Shown here in pieces: positions 31,273-37,046 of a stretch of 37,046 bases of DNA. The notes under the pieces are model-generated. The model made no database searches and had not been told where the DNA came from. It saw only the letters and a program-made list of their open reading frames with translations. This stretch comes from Glaciihabitans sp. (lineage in GTDB: Bacteria > Actinomycetota > Actinomycetes > Actinomycetales > Microbacteriaceae). A program made the position numbers and the translations under genes. The DNA is taken from contig JADGOT010000224.1 of NCBI GenBank assembly GCA_017882805.1, positions 1-37,046 on the forward strand. Direction: 5' to 3'. The stretch's first letter is position 1. Every line of letters starts with the position of its first letter.

Positions 31273-31875
31273 ATGCTGGTAGCTGTGAGCTCTGAGGTCG
31301 ATGACAGCCCTGAACTGGACGATGTCGCGCCAGTCAGCCTGAATGACCTCTTAGGGCAGGTCGCCGAGGGAGACCAGGCGGCATTTGGGCAGCTGTACGA
31401 CCAGTGCGCGGGGCGAGTACTGGGACTTGTGCGTCGTCTTCTCAAGGATTTGGCGCAGTCGGAAGAAGTAACGCAGGAAATATTCCTGGAGGTTTGGCAG
31501 AACGCAAAGCGGTACGACCCGGCAAAGGGGAGTGCTACGACGTGGATTCTGACCATGTCCCATCGTCGAGCTGTTGACCGAATTCGATCATCGCAGTCGA
31601 CTCGGGACCGTGATACAAGAATTGGTTTGAGAGACATGGAGACCGAGTACGACTCGGTTTCAGAATCCGTTGAGGTGCGCGTTGAACACGAAAGGGTGGG
31701 GCGGGCCATGTTGCGACTAACCGAATTGCAGCGCCAGGCCGTCACCCTCGCGTACTACGGCGGCTACAGCCACAGCGAGGTCGCGGAGATGCTGAAGGTA
31801 CCGATTGGCACCGTAAAGACCCGTCTCCGCGATGGAATGATCCGTCTCCGCGATGAGCTGGGGGTGGTCTCATGA
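31273..31875 (+). CDS. sigK: ECF sigma factor SigK
   Basis: A ~200-aa extracytoplasmic-function sigma factor. Region 2 runs AAFGQLYDQCAGRVLGLVRR through EEVTQEIFLEVWQNAKRYDP; region 4 is LTELQRQAVTLAYYGGYSHS, EVAEMLKVPIGTVKTRLRDG. The family assignment rests on these and on the RskA partner overlapping by 4 nt (ATGA). The start is uncertain: ATG 31273 or GTG 31285, neither with a clear ribosome site. The sigma is presumably held inactive by RskA until an envelope or redox signal frees it. Confidence 0.9.
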   Translation: MLVAVSSEVDDSPELDDVAPVSLNDLLGQVAEGDQAAFGQLYDQCAGRVLGLVRRLLKDLAQSEEVTQEIFLEVWQNAKRYDPAKGSATTWILTMSHRRAVDRIRSSQSTRDRDTRIGLRDMETEYDSVSESVEVRVEHERVGRAMLRLTELQRQAVTLAYYGGYSHSEVAEMLKVPIGTVKTRLRDGMIRLRDELGVVS

Positions 31876-32663
31876 CGACCGACGACAAGAACTCGGCCGG
31901 CTCCGGCTCGTACGTGCTGAACGCAATGGACGAGAACGAAAGAAAAGACTTTGAGACTCAGCTTGCTGGGTCGGAAGACCTGCGGAACGAGGTGACTGAA
32001 TTGACCGACACGGCCGTGCTGCTCGGAATGGCAGTCGAGCCGATCACACCGTCTCCCGCGCTCAAGCAGAACATCATGGCGCGGCTTAGCCAGACGCCAC
32101 AGCTCGAGCGCGAGGCAGCAATCTCCGCACCTGTCCTGCACGCGGTCCCGCCGTTGGCGGCAGAGTCGACGCGTGAGACGCATCCCAAGGCACAGGCACG
32201 CTGGTACAGCCGCCCGGTTTTCGGTCTCGTTGCTGCGGCCGCCGCGGTCGTGTTGATCGTGGGTGGAGCAGTCGGAACCAACTTTGCGATCCAGGGTGCG
32301 CAGTCCAGTCAGCAGGCGGATGCGCTGGCCGCGATCAACACCGCGTCCGACGTGAAACGCGCCGAGGCACCCGTCTCGACCGGGGGCAAGGTAACTCTCG
32401 TCTGGTCGCTGTCACAGAAGAGGTCGGCCGTTATCGGAACTGGTCTAAAGGTGCTGCCGAACGGCAAGACCTACGAGCTCTGGTACATCGACACCAGCGG
32501 AAAACCGACTCCGGCCGGGCTGTTCGAGTCGAACGGCAAGAACACGCTTCAGGTTCTCAGCGGTCAGATGAAAAAGGGTGACACCGTTGGTGTGACGGTC
32601 GAGCCGTCCGGTGGTTCGAAGGCTCCGACGACAAAGCCCGTCGTCGCAATCGCCAGCGCCTAG
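31872..32663 (+). CDS. rskA: Anti-sigma-K factor RskA
   Basis: A 263-aa single-pass membrane protein. The cytoplasmic part (1-~112) begins with the RskA-type helix SYVLNAMDENERKDFETQLA. A membrane helix (~116-137) VFGLVAAAAAVVLIVGGAVG follows. The outer domain includes VTLVWSLSQKRSAVIGTGL and YELWYIDTSGKPTPAGLF, typical of RskA. It binds SigK and is released by regulated proteolysis in known systems. The last residues abut the pstB stop with no spacer. Confidence 0.92.
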   Translation: MTTDDKNSAGSGSYVLNAMDENERKDFETQLAGSEDLRNEVTELTDTAVLLGMAVEPITPSPALKQNIMARLSQTPQLEREAAISAPVLHAVPPLAAESTRETHPKAQARWYSRPVFGLVAAAAAVVLIVGGAVGTNFAIQGAQSSQQADALAAINTASDVKRAEAPVSTGGKVTLVWSLSQKRSAVIGTGLKVLPNGKTYELWYIDTSGKPTPAGLFESNGKNTLQVLSGQMKKGDTVGVTVEPSGGSKAPTTKPVVAIASA

Positions 32664-33443
32664 TTACCCGAACTTGCCCGAGACGTAGTCTTCCGTGGCT
32701 TGAACGTTCGGGTTCGAGAAGATCTTCTTCGTGTCGTTGAACTCGATGAGCTTGCCCGGCTTGCCGGTGCCCGCGATGTTGAAGAACGCGGTGTGGTCCG
32801 AGACGCGGCTGGCCTGCTGCATGTTGTGGGTCACGATGACGATCGTGTAATCCTGCTTGAGCTCCTCGATGAGGTCCTCAATCGCGAGAGTCGAAATCGG
32901 GTCCAGGGCGGAGCAGGGTTCGTCCATCAGGATGACCTCGGGCGAGACGGCGATGGCCCGGGCGATGCAGAGACGTTGTTGCTGACCGCCGGAGAGGCCT
33001 TGGCCTGGTAATGCAAGGCGGTCCTTTACTTCGTTCCAGAGGTTGGCGCCTACGAGGGATTTCTCGACAAGCTCGTCCGCATCCGCTTTCGAGATCCGAC
33101 GGTTGTTGAGGCGCACACCTGCCAGCACGTTGTCGCGGATTGACATCGTGGGAAACGGGTTTGGTCGCTGGAAGACCATTCCGACCTGACGACGAACCAG
33201 TACTGGATCGACACCGGGCGCATAGAGGTCGTTCCCGTCGATGAACACCTCGCCCTCGACACGGGCACCGGGAATGACCTCGTGCATACGGTTGAGCGTG
33301 CGCAGAAAGGTCGACTTGCCGCATCCGCTCGGTCCAATGAAGGCGGTGACGGTGCGCGGTTCGATAGTGATCGAGACGTCTTCAACAGCAAGGAAGTCGC
33401 CGTAGTAGACGTTCAGGTCCTTTACTTCAATTCGCTTCGACAC
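32664..33443 (-). CDS. pstB: Phosphate ABC transporter ATP-binding protein
   Basis: The 259-aa ATPase of the high-affinity phosphate importer. Walker [11 protein letters not shown]-loop [12 protein letters not shown], signature LSGGQQQRL, Walker [13 protein letters not shown] and switch His in IVTHNMQQA are all present and canonical. The start is GTG behind AAAGGAAC. It is last in pstSCAB, with no phoU alongside. Its stop codon touches the rskA stop codon of the opposite strand. Confidence 0.97.
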   Translation of the reverse strand: MSKRIEVKDLNVYYGDFLAVEDVSITIEPRTVTAFIGPSGCGKSTFLRTLNRMHEVIPGARVEGEVFIDGNDLYAPGVDPVLVRRQVGMVFQRPNPFPTMSIRDNVLAGVRLNNRRISKADADELVEKSLVGANLWNEVKDRLALPGQGLSGGQQQRLCIARAIAVSPEVILMDEPCSALDPISTLAIEDLIEELKQDYTIVIVTHNMQQASRVSDHTAFFNIAGTGKPGKLIEFNDTKKIFSNPNVQATEDYVSGKFG

Positions 33444-33485
33444 GCGCGCGGTTCCTTTGTTTTCTGGTGTGAGTCTGTTCGGGAG

Positions 33486-34595
33486 CTAGCGAAAGCCCTT
33501 GGGTGCGAACACCCGGGCAACAATACGGGCAATCAGGTTCAGGATGACGACAAGGATGATGAGCAGCAGCGCTGCCCCCCACGCGGAACCGATGGACGCC
33601 TGGAGGTCCGTGCTGGGGAACTTGTAGCCCGTGAGCGCCATGGTCGCGAGCGACGACATGGCCCCGAAGAAGGCGTTCGTATTCAGATTGTCGGTGAAGC
33701 TCGCTGCGATGAAGATCGGCGCAGTCTCGCCAATGACCCGGGCGATGGCCAGCGTGACCCCCGTGACGAGCCCGGCGATGGCGGTGGGAAGCACGATCTT
33801 GGTGATGGTCGAGAACTTTGAAACCCCGAGGGCATACGACGCCTCACGGAGTTCGAGCGAGACGAGCTTGAGCATTTCCTCGCTCGAGCGAACCACGATC
33901 GGGATCATGAGCACGCACAGCGCGATCGAGGCGGAAAACCCGCTGACCGCCTTCGGTCCGAACAGGAGCGAGAAGAGCGCGAACGCAAATAGTCCGGCGA
34001 CGATCGACGGGATGCCTGTCATCACGTCCACGAGGAAGGTGACGGTGCGGGACAACCAGTTTCCACCGGCGGCGTATTCGACCAGGTAGATCGCCGTCAG
34101 AATGCCGATCGGGATCGAGATGAGCGCGGCGATACCGGTAATGATCAGGGTGCCGACGATGCCTTGCAATGCCCCGGTGCTGGTACTCACGACGAGGGTC
34201 TTGGGATTGAAGACGTGTGCTGTCGTGGTGGAAATGAACGCCCAGTCAACTTCGCCAATGCCGCGGACTACGACCGTGGCTAGCGTTGAGACCAGTGGCA
34301 CCATCGCCAGCAGGAATGCCACCGTCACGAGGCCCCGAACTACTCGGTCGGTGGCTTTACGACGATTCTCAACGAGTGAGGACATTGCGCCGATCACCAC
34401 GAGGTAGACGATGGCGCTGACGACGGCTTCCCCCACCACGTTCAGGCGACCGATCAGGGCAAGGATGCCGGCGCTCAGCGCGAGCGACCCGATGACGGTG
34501 TAGAGCTCGATGAAGCGGGGCAGTTGACCCGCTTTCAGCGAGTTGACGATGGGCCCGCGGGGAACGCTACTGCGGGTGGCGGATGGTGCGCTCAT
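33486..34595 (-). CDS. pstA: Phosphate ABC transporter permease PstA
   Basis: A 369-aa permease, longer than the usual ~290 because of an N-terminal part with extra helices (IGSLALSAGILALIGRL, VGEAVVSAIVYLVVIGAM), common in actinobacterial PstA. The core contains IPIGILTAIYLVEYA, MTGIPSIVAGLFAF and the ATPase-docking loop LREASYALGVSKFSTITKIV. ATG overlaps the pstC stop by 4 nt. Confidence 0.95.
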   Translation of the reverse strand: MSAPSATRSSVPRGPIVNSLKAGQLPRFIELYTVIGSLALSAGILALIGRLNVVGEAVVSAIVYLVVIGAMSSLVENRRKATDRVVRGLVTVAFLLAMVPLVSTLATVVVRGIGEVDWAFISTTTAHVFNPKTLVVSTSTGALQGIVGTLIITGIAALISIPIGILTAIYLVEYAAGGNWLSRTVTFLVDVMTGIPSIVAGLFAFALFSLLFGPKAVSGFSASIALCVLMIPIVVRSSEEMLKLVSLELREASYALGVSKFSTITKIVLPTAIAGLVTGVTLAIARVIGETAPIFIAASFTDNLNTNAFFGAMSSLATMALTGYKFPSTDLQASIGSAWGAALLLIILVVILNLIARIVARVFAPKGFR

Positions 34596-35767
34596 GCTCG
34601 TGCGGTCCCGTCTTTCTTGGCTCGGCGTTCTCCAGCCAGCACATCGTCGATCGCCAGAACAGACGCAGGATCGGACGGTGGCAGCTGTTCGATCCGCTTC
34701 TTGGCTTTGCGCGACTTCGCGTCCGGGCCGGTGCGTGTGACGATAACGCGGGCCACCAGGTTCACGGCCAATGAAATGACGAACAGGATGAGACCGGTTC
34801 CGATGAGCGCCTGGCGCTGCAGCGTGGTGCCCTCTGGGAAGTTCAACACGATGTTGGCGGCGACGGTCTGTGAGTTCTGACCGTCGGTCAGGATCTTGAG
34901 CGAGAAGATGAGTGAGGGCGAAACGATGAGGGCGAACGCCATGGTCTCACCGAGTGCGCGTCCGAGCCCGAGGAGCGTCGCGCTGACTACTCCGGACCGG
35001 GCGTACGGGAACACGGCGAGCCGGATCATTTCCCACTTGGTCGCGCCCATGGCCAACGCGGCCTCCTCATTGAGACGGGGCGTCTGGAGGAAGATTTCGC
35101 GCGAGATGGACGTGATGATGGGCAGGATCATCACGGCGAGCACGATGCCGCCCGCGAGAACGGTTGAGCCGGTCGTGGAGGCCTGACCGCTGAAGAACGG
35201 GATCCAGCCAAGGTTGTGGTTCAGCCAGACGGTCAGCGGCAGAAGGAACGGGCGGATGACAAACACGCCCCAGAGGCCGAAGACGATGGAGGGGACGGCG
35301 GCGAGCAGGTCCACGAGGTATCCCAGCACGCCCGCAAGCCGTCGCGGCGAGTAGTGCGAGATGAAGAGAGCGATGCCGATCGCCACAGGCGCGCCCAGAA
35401 TCAACGCGATGGCCGAGACGAAGATCGTTCCCCAGACCAGGGGGGCGACATAGCCCCAGAACGTGTTGTGGTGAGCCGTAGCGCCCACATTGAGCCCGGG
35501 GTTCGTGGCCCAGTTTGCGGCGATTGCCGGAGCGGCCTGCACGATCAGGAAGAGAGCGACACCGGCCAGAATGACCATGATGGACACCGCAGCACCGGTG
35601 GAGAGGCCGAGAAAGATCCGGTCGGCGGGTCGGGATTTCGCACGCACCGGTCTGGCGCTCCCACCGAGGGGAGCGCCAGACCGGTGCGTGGTGGTGCTGG
35701 ACTTCTTCGTCTGGTCATTCGCGACTTCGTCTCTCGACTCGGACACGACTGCGGGGGTTTCGCTCAC
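34592..35767 (-). CDS. pstC: Phosphate ABC transporter permease PstC
   Basis: A 391-aa permease. Membrane helices start at ~55 (AAVSIMVILAGVALFLIV). Core motifs are LGAPVAIGIALFISHY, DLLAAVPSIVFGLWGVF and the docking loop NEEAALAMGATKWEMIRLAV. The first ~50 residues are a polar cytoplasmic tail. Codons ~26-43 (HRSGAPLGGSARPVRA) are encoded by a perfect 22-bp inverted repeat, probably an in-frame inserted element. Follows pstS by 60 nt. Confidence 0.95.
   Translation of the reverse strand: MSETPAVVSESRDEVANDQTKKSSTTTHRSGAPLGGSARPVRAKSRPADRIFLGLSTGAAVSIMVILAGVALFLIVQAAPAIAANWATNPGLNVGATAHHNTFWGYVAPLVWGTIFVSAIALILGAPVAIGIALFISHYSPRRLAGVLGYLVDLLAAVPSIVFGLWGVFVIRPFLLPLTVWLNHNLGWIPFFSGQASTTGSTVLAGGIVLAVMILPIITSISREIFLQTPRLNEEAALAMGATKWEMIRLAVFPYARSGVVSATLLGLGRALGETMAFALIVSPSLIFSLKILTDGQNSQTVAANIVLNFPEGTTLQRQALIGTGLILFVISLAVNLVARVIVTRTGPDAKSRKAKKRIEQLPPSDPASVLAIDDVLAGERRAKKDGTARA
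35641..35690. repeat. 22-bp perfect inverted repeat inside pstC
   Basis: CACGCACCGGTCTGGCGCTC then CC on the left arm (35641-35662), a 6-nt loop ACCGAG, and the exact reverse complement on the right (35669-35690). It would fold into a very stable hairpin in pstC mRNA. It keeps the frame and encodes part of the variable N-terminal tail. Confidence 0.95.
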
Positions 35768-35787
35768 TTCATTCTTTCTTGAGCTTT

Positions 35788-35802
35788 TCTGCCCGGGGCA
35801 GA
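35788..35802 (-). terminator. Short hairpin in the pstS-pstC spacer
   Basis: On the minus strand TCTGC-CCCGG-GCAGA followed by AAAA, in the 60-nt gap after pstS. Too short for a firm terminator; it could protect the pstS mRNA end or limit read-through into pstC. Confidence 0.4.
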
Positions 35803-35827
35803 CCAGACGATGGATAGAGCTATAGGA

Positions 35828-36946
35828 CTATTTGACCAGCTTCAGGCTAGCCGCAACATCCTTGAGGATAGATGCTGGCAACGGAGCTGCACCAGCATTC
35901 TTTGCGGCAACGGCCTGGCCGTTGGTGCTGTCCACGAACCCGAGGTAGGCCGCAGCGAGCTTTCCCTGTGCCGGGTCCTTGAACGTGGTGCACACAACCG
36001 CGTAGGAGAGCAGCGGAATCGGGTATGAGCCCGCGCCCGTGATCTTCGTGTAGTCGAGCTTCTGGCTCAGGTCACCCGTGCCGGTCGGAGCTGCGACAGC
36101 CGCAGCGGCGAACGCCTTGGTTGCGCCAGCGGCCGAGTAAGCGACGTAGTTCTTCGATGTGCCGAGCTGGATGGAAGCCTGGGTTGCCGTGGCAACCGAG
36201 CTCTGGTCTGCGTAGCCGATCGTGCCCTTACCAGCGGCCACGGTTGCGACAACACCGGAGCCACCCTGCTGGCCGCTTTCACCCGTGACGGGCCAGGCGT
36301 TGGACGCCGGGTATGGCCACGCAGTGGGCTGGCTCTCGCTCAGGTACGTGGTGAAGTTGGCGGTCGTTCCGGAGTTGTCCGAACGGACGACAGGGGTGAT
36401 GGCCGAGCTCGGCAGGGTCACGCCCGGGTTCAGCGCCTTGATGGCCGCGTCGTCCCACGACGTGATCTTCTTGTTGAAGATGTTCGCGATGGTGGCCGAG
36501 TCGAGGTTCAGCTTCTTGACGCCATCCAGGTTGAAGATGATCGCAACGCCGGAGAGGTACACCGGCAGGTTGAGGCCGCCACCGGCGCCACAGGTCGTTG
36601 CTGCCGAGGTGACCTGGGTGGGGTTGAGCGACGCGTCGGTACCGGCGAAGTCGTAGCTACCGCCGAGCCAGTTGGTGACGCCACCGCCCGAGCCCTGCGA
36701 CTTGTCGTAGTTGATGGTGACGCCGGTGGCGACAGCGGTGAACGCTGCGGTCCATGCGGCTTCTGCGTTGGCCTGCGCGCTTGAACCGCCGGCGGTGATC
36801 GTGCCGGTGAGCGTGCTGAGGTCGACGCCGGCATCCGCGGACTTGGTCGCGGTTGGCTTGGGGGTTGCGGGGCTGGAGCAGGACGAGAGTGCAATCGCGG
36901 TTACGAGGGCGATAGCGCCCACCGCTGCCACATTCTTGAGCTTCAC
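35828..36946 (-). CDS. pstS: Phosphate-binding lipoprotein PstS
   Basis: A 372-aa exported phosphate-binding protein. The lipoprotein signal MKLKNVAAVGAIALVTAIALSSC is followed by a Ser/Thr/Pro linker. Phosphate-site motifs: ITAGGSSAQA near the start of the mature domain, YDKSQGSGGGVTNW, FAGTDASLNP and VRSDNSGTTANF. The start is GTG with AAAGGT about 10 nt upstream. First gene of pstSCAB; likely induced at low phosphate through PhoP. I see no convincing tandem Pho box in the ~55 nt to the upstream gene's stop. Confidence 0.95.
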   Translation of the reverse strand: MKLKNVAAVGAIALVTAIALSSCSSPATPKPTATKSADAGVDLSTLTGTITAGGSSAQANAEAAWTAAFTAVATGVTINYDKSQGSGGGVTNWLGGSYDFAGTDASLNPTQVTSAATTCGAGGGLNLPVYLSGVAIIFNLDGVKKLNLDSATIANIFNKKITSWDDAAIKALNPGVTLPSSAITPVVRSDNSGTTANFTTYLSESQPTAWPYPASNAWPVTGESGQQGGSGVVATVAAGKGTIGYADQSSVATATQASIQLGTSKNYVAYSAAGATKAFAAAAVAAPTGTGDLSQKLDYTKITGAGSYPIPLLSYAVVCTTFKDPAQGKLAAAYLGFVDSTNGQAVAAKNAGAAPLPASILKDVAASLKLVK

Positions 36947-37000
36947 TGTGATGTGTACCTTTCAGGTTGACGTCTGCACGGTGGCTGCTGCGCGGAAGCG

Positions 37001-37046
37001 CTACGGCACCAGTGCGGGCGGGTCGGTGCCGACCCAGTAGCCGAGA
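37001..37046 (-). CDS. Possible 3' end of an upstream gene (partial)
   Basis: On the minus strand the last bases of the window read LGYWVGTDPPALVP and stop (TAG at 37001-37003), a protein-like C-terminus just 54 nt upstream of pstS. Only 14 codons are visible, so neither the family nor even coding status is certain. The perfect palindrome GGGTCGG-TG-CCGACCC (37020-37035) lies within it. Confidence 0.35.
   Translation of the reverse strand, partial: LGYWVGTDPPALVP

Noticed and set aside
36947-37000. Pho box upstream of pstS
   Set aside because: GTCAACC-like sequence occurs once but no tandem 11-bp repeat pattern is visible, so I do not call it.
37020-37035. GGGTCGG-TG-CCGACCC as a terminator
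   Set aside because: A two-base loop is too small and no T-run follows; it may simply be codons of the upstream gene's end.

Overview
The window is a high-GC chromosomal segment of an actinobacterium, most likely a member of the Microbacteriaceae. The evidence is the codon and GC pattern, frequent GTG starts, several apparently leaderless genes with a TAnnnT box 6-7 nt before the start codon, a SigK/RskA pair, and small conserved proteins typical of that family. The taxonomic call is inference; no ribosomal gene is present.

Layout. (1) 1-2549 (minus strand): a flavin electron-transfer trio made of an FMN-binding lipoprotein, the ApbE flavin transferase and an NqrB/RnfD-like membrane protein fused to a ferredoxin-reductase module, which runs off the left edge. 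(2) 2708-10306: an amino-sugar operon with a ROK repressor and its palindromic operator, a sugar ABC importer (binding lipoprotein and two permeases, no ATPase), a GH3 NagZ-type enzyme, a ROK kinase and NagB. NagA lies apart at 12641-13774, downstream of purU. Together these would import GlcNAc-containing saccharides, split them inside the cell, phosphorylate and deacetylate GlcNAc and feed fructose-6-phosphate to glycolysis. A GT39 membrane glycosyltransferase sits between nagB and nagA. (3) 13782-20471: one-carbon and nucleobase genes, namely purU, an MFS exporter, an NCS1 permease with its GntR/HutC regulator, and glyA-folD behind a ZTP riboswitch. (4) 20478-25946: a DUF2207 membrane protein, glutamate decarboxylase, an aldose 1-epimerase-like protein, a small conserved protein and the copper protein YcnI.

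(5) 25944-29857: an accessory-looking 3.9-kb block bounded by a perfect 20-bp direct repeat. It carries a frameshifted remnant of a YbhN-like membrane protein, an alpha/beta hydrolase, a universal stress protein, a 64-aa membrane protein, a flavodoxin with a membrane partner, and a 93-aa unknown. Four intergenic sites in it fit GGGACYWWNGNCYC (one with a mismatch), resembling the DosR/DevR dormancy box, and lie upstream of the stress protein, membrane protein, flavodoxin and unknown gene. This is the best candidate here for an uncharacterised regulon.

(6) 29965-37046: a hypothetical gene, tRNA-Lys(UUU), a conserved actinobacterial protein, sigK-rskA with a plausible self-regulated promoter, and the pstSCAB phosphate importer on the minus strand. 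A perfect 22-bp inverted repeat with a 6-nt loop lies in frame inside the 5' part of pstC, looking like a palindromic element inserted in a coding sequence.
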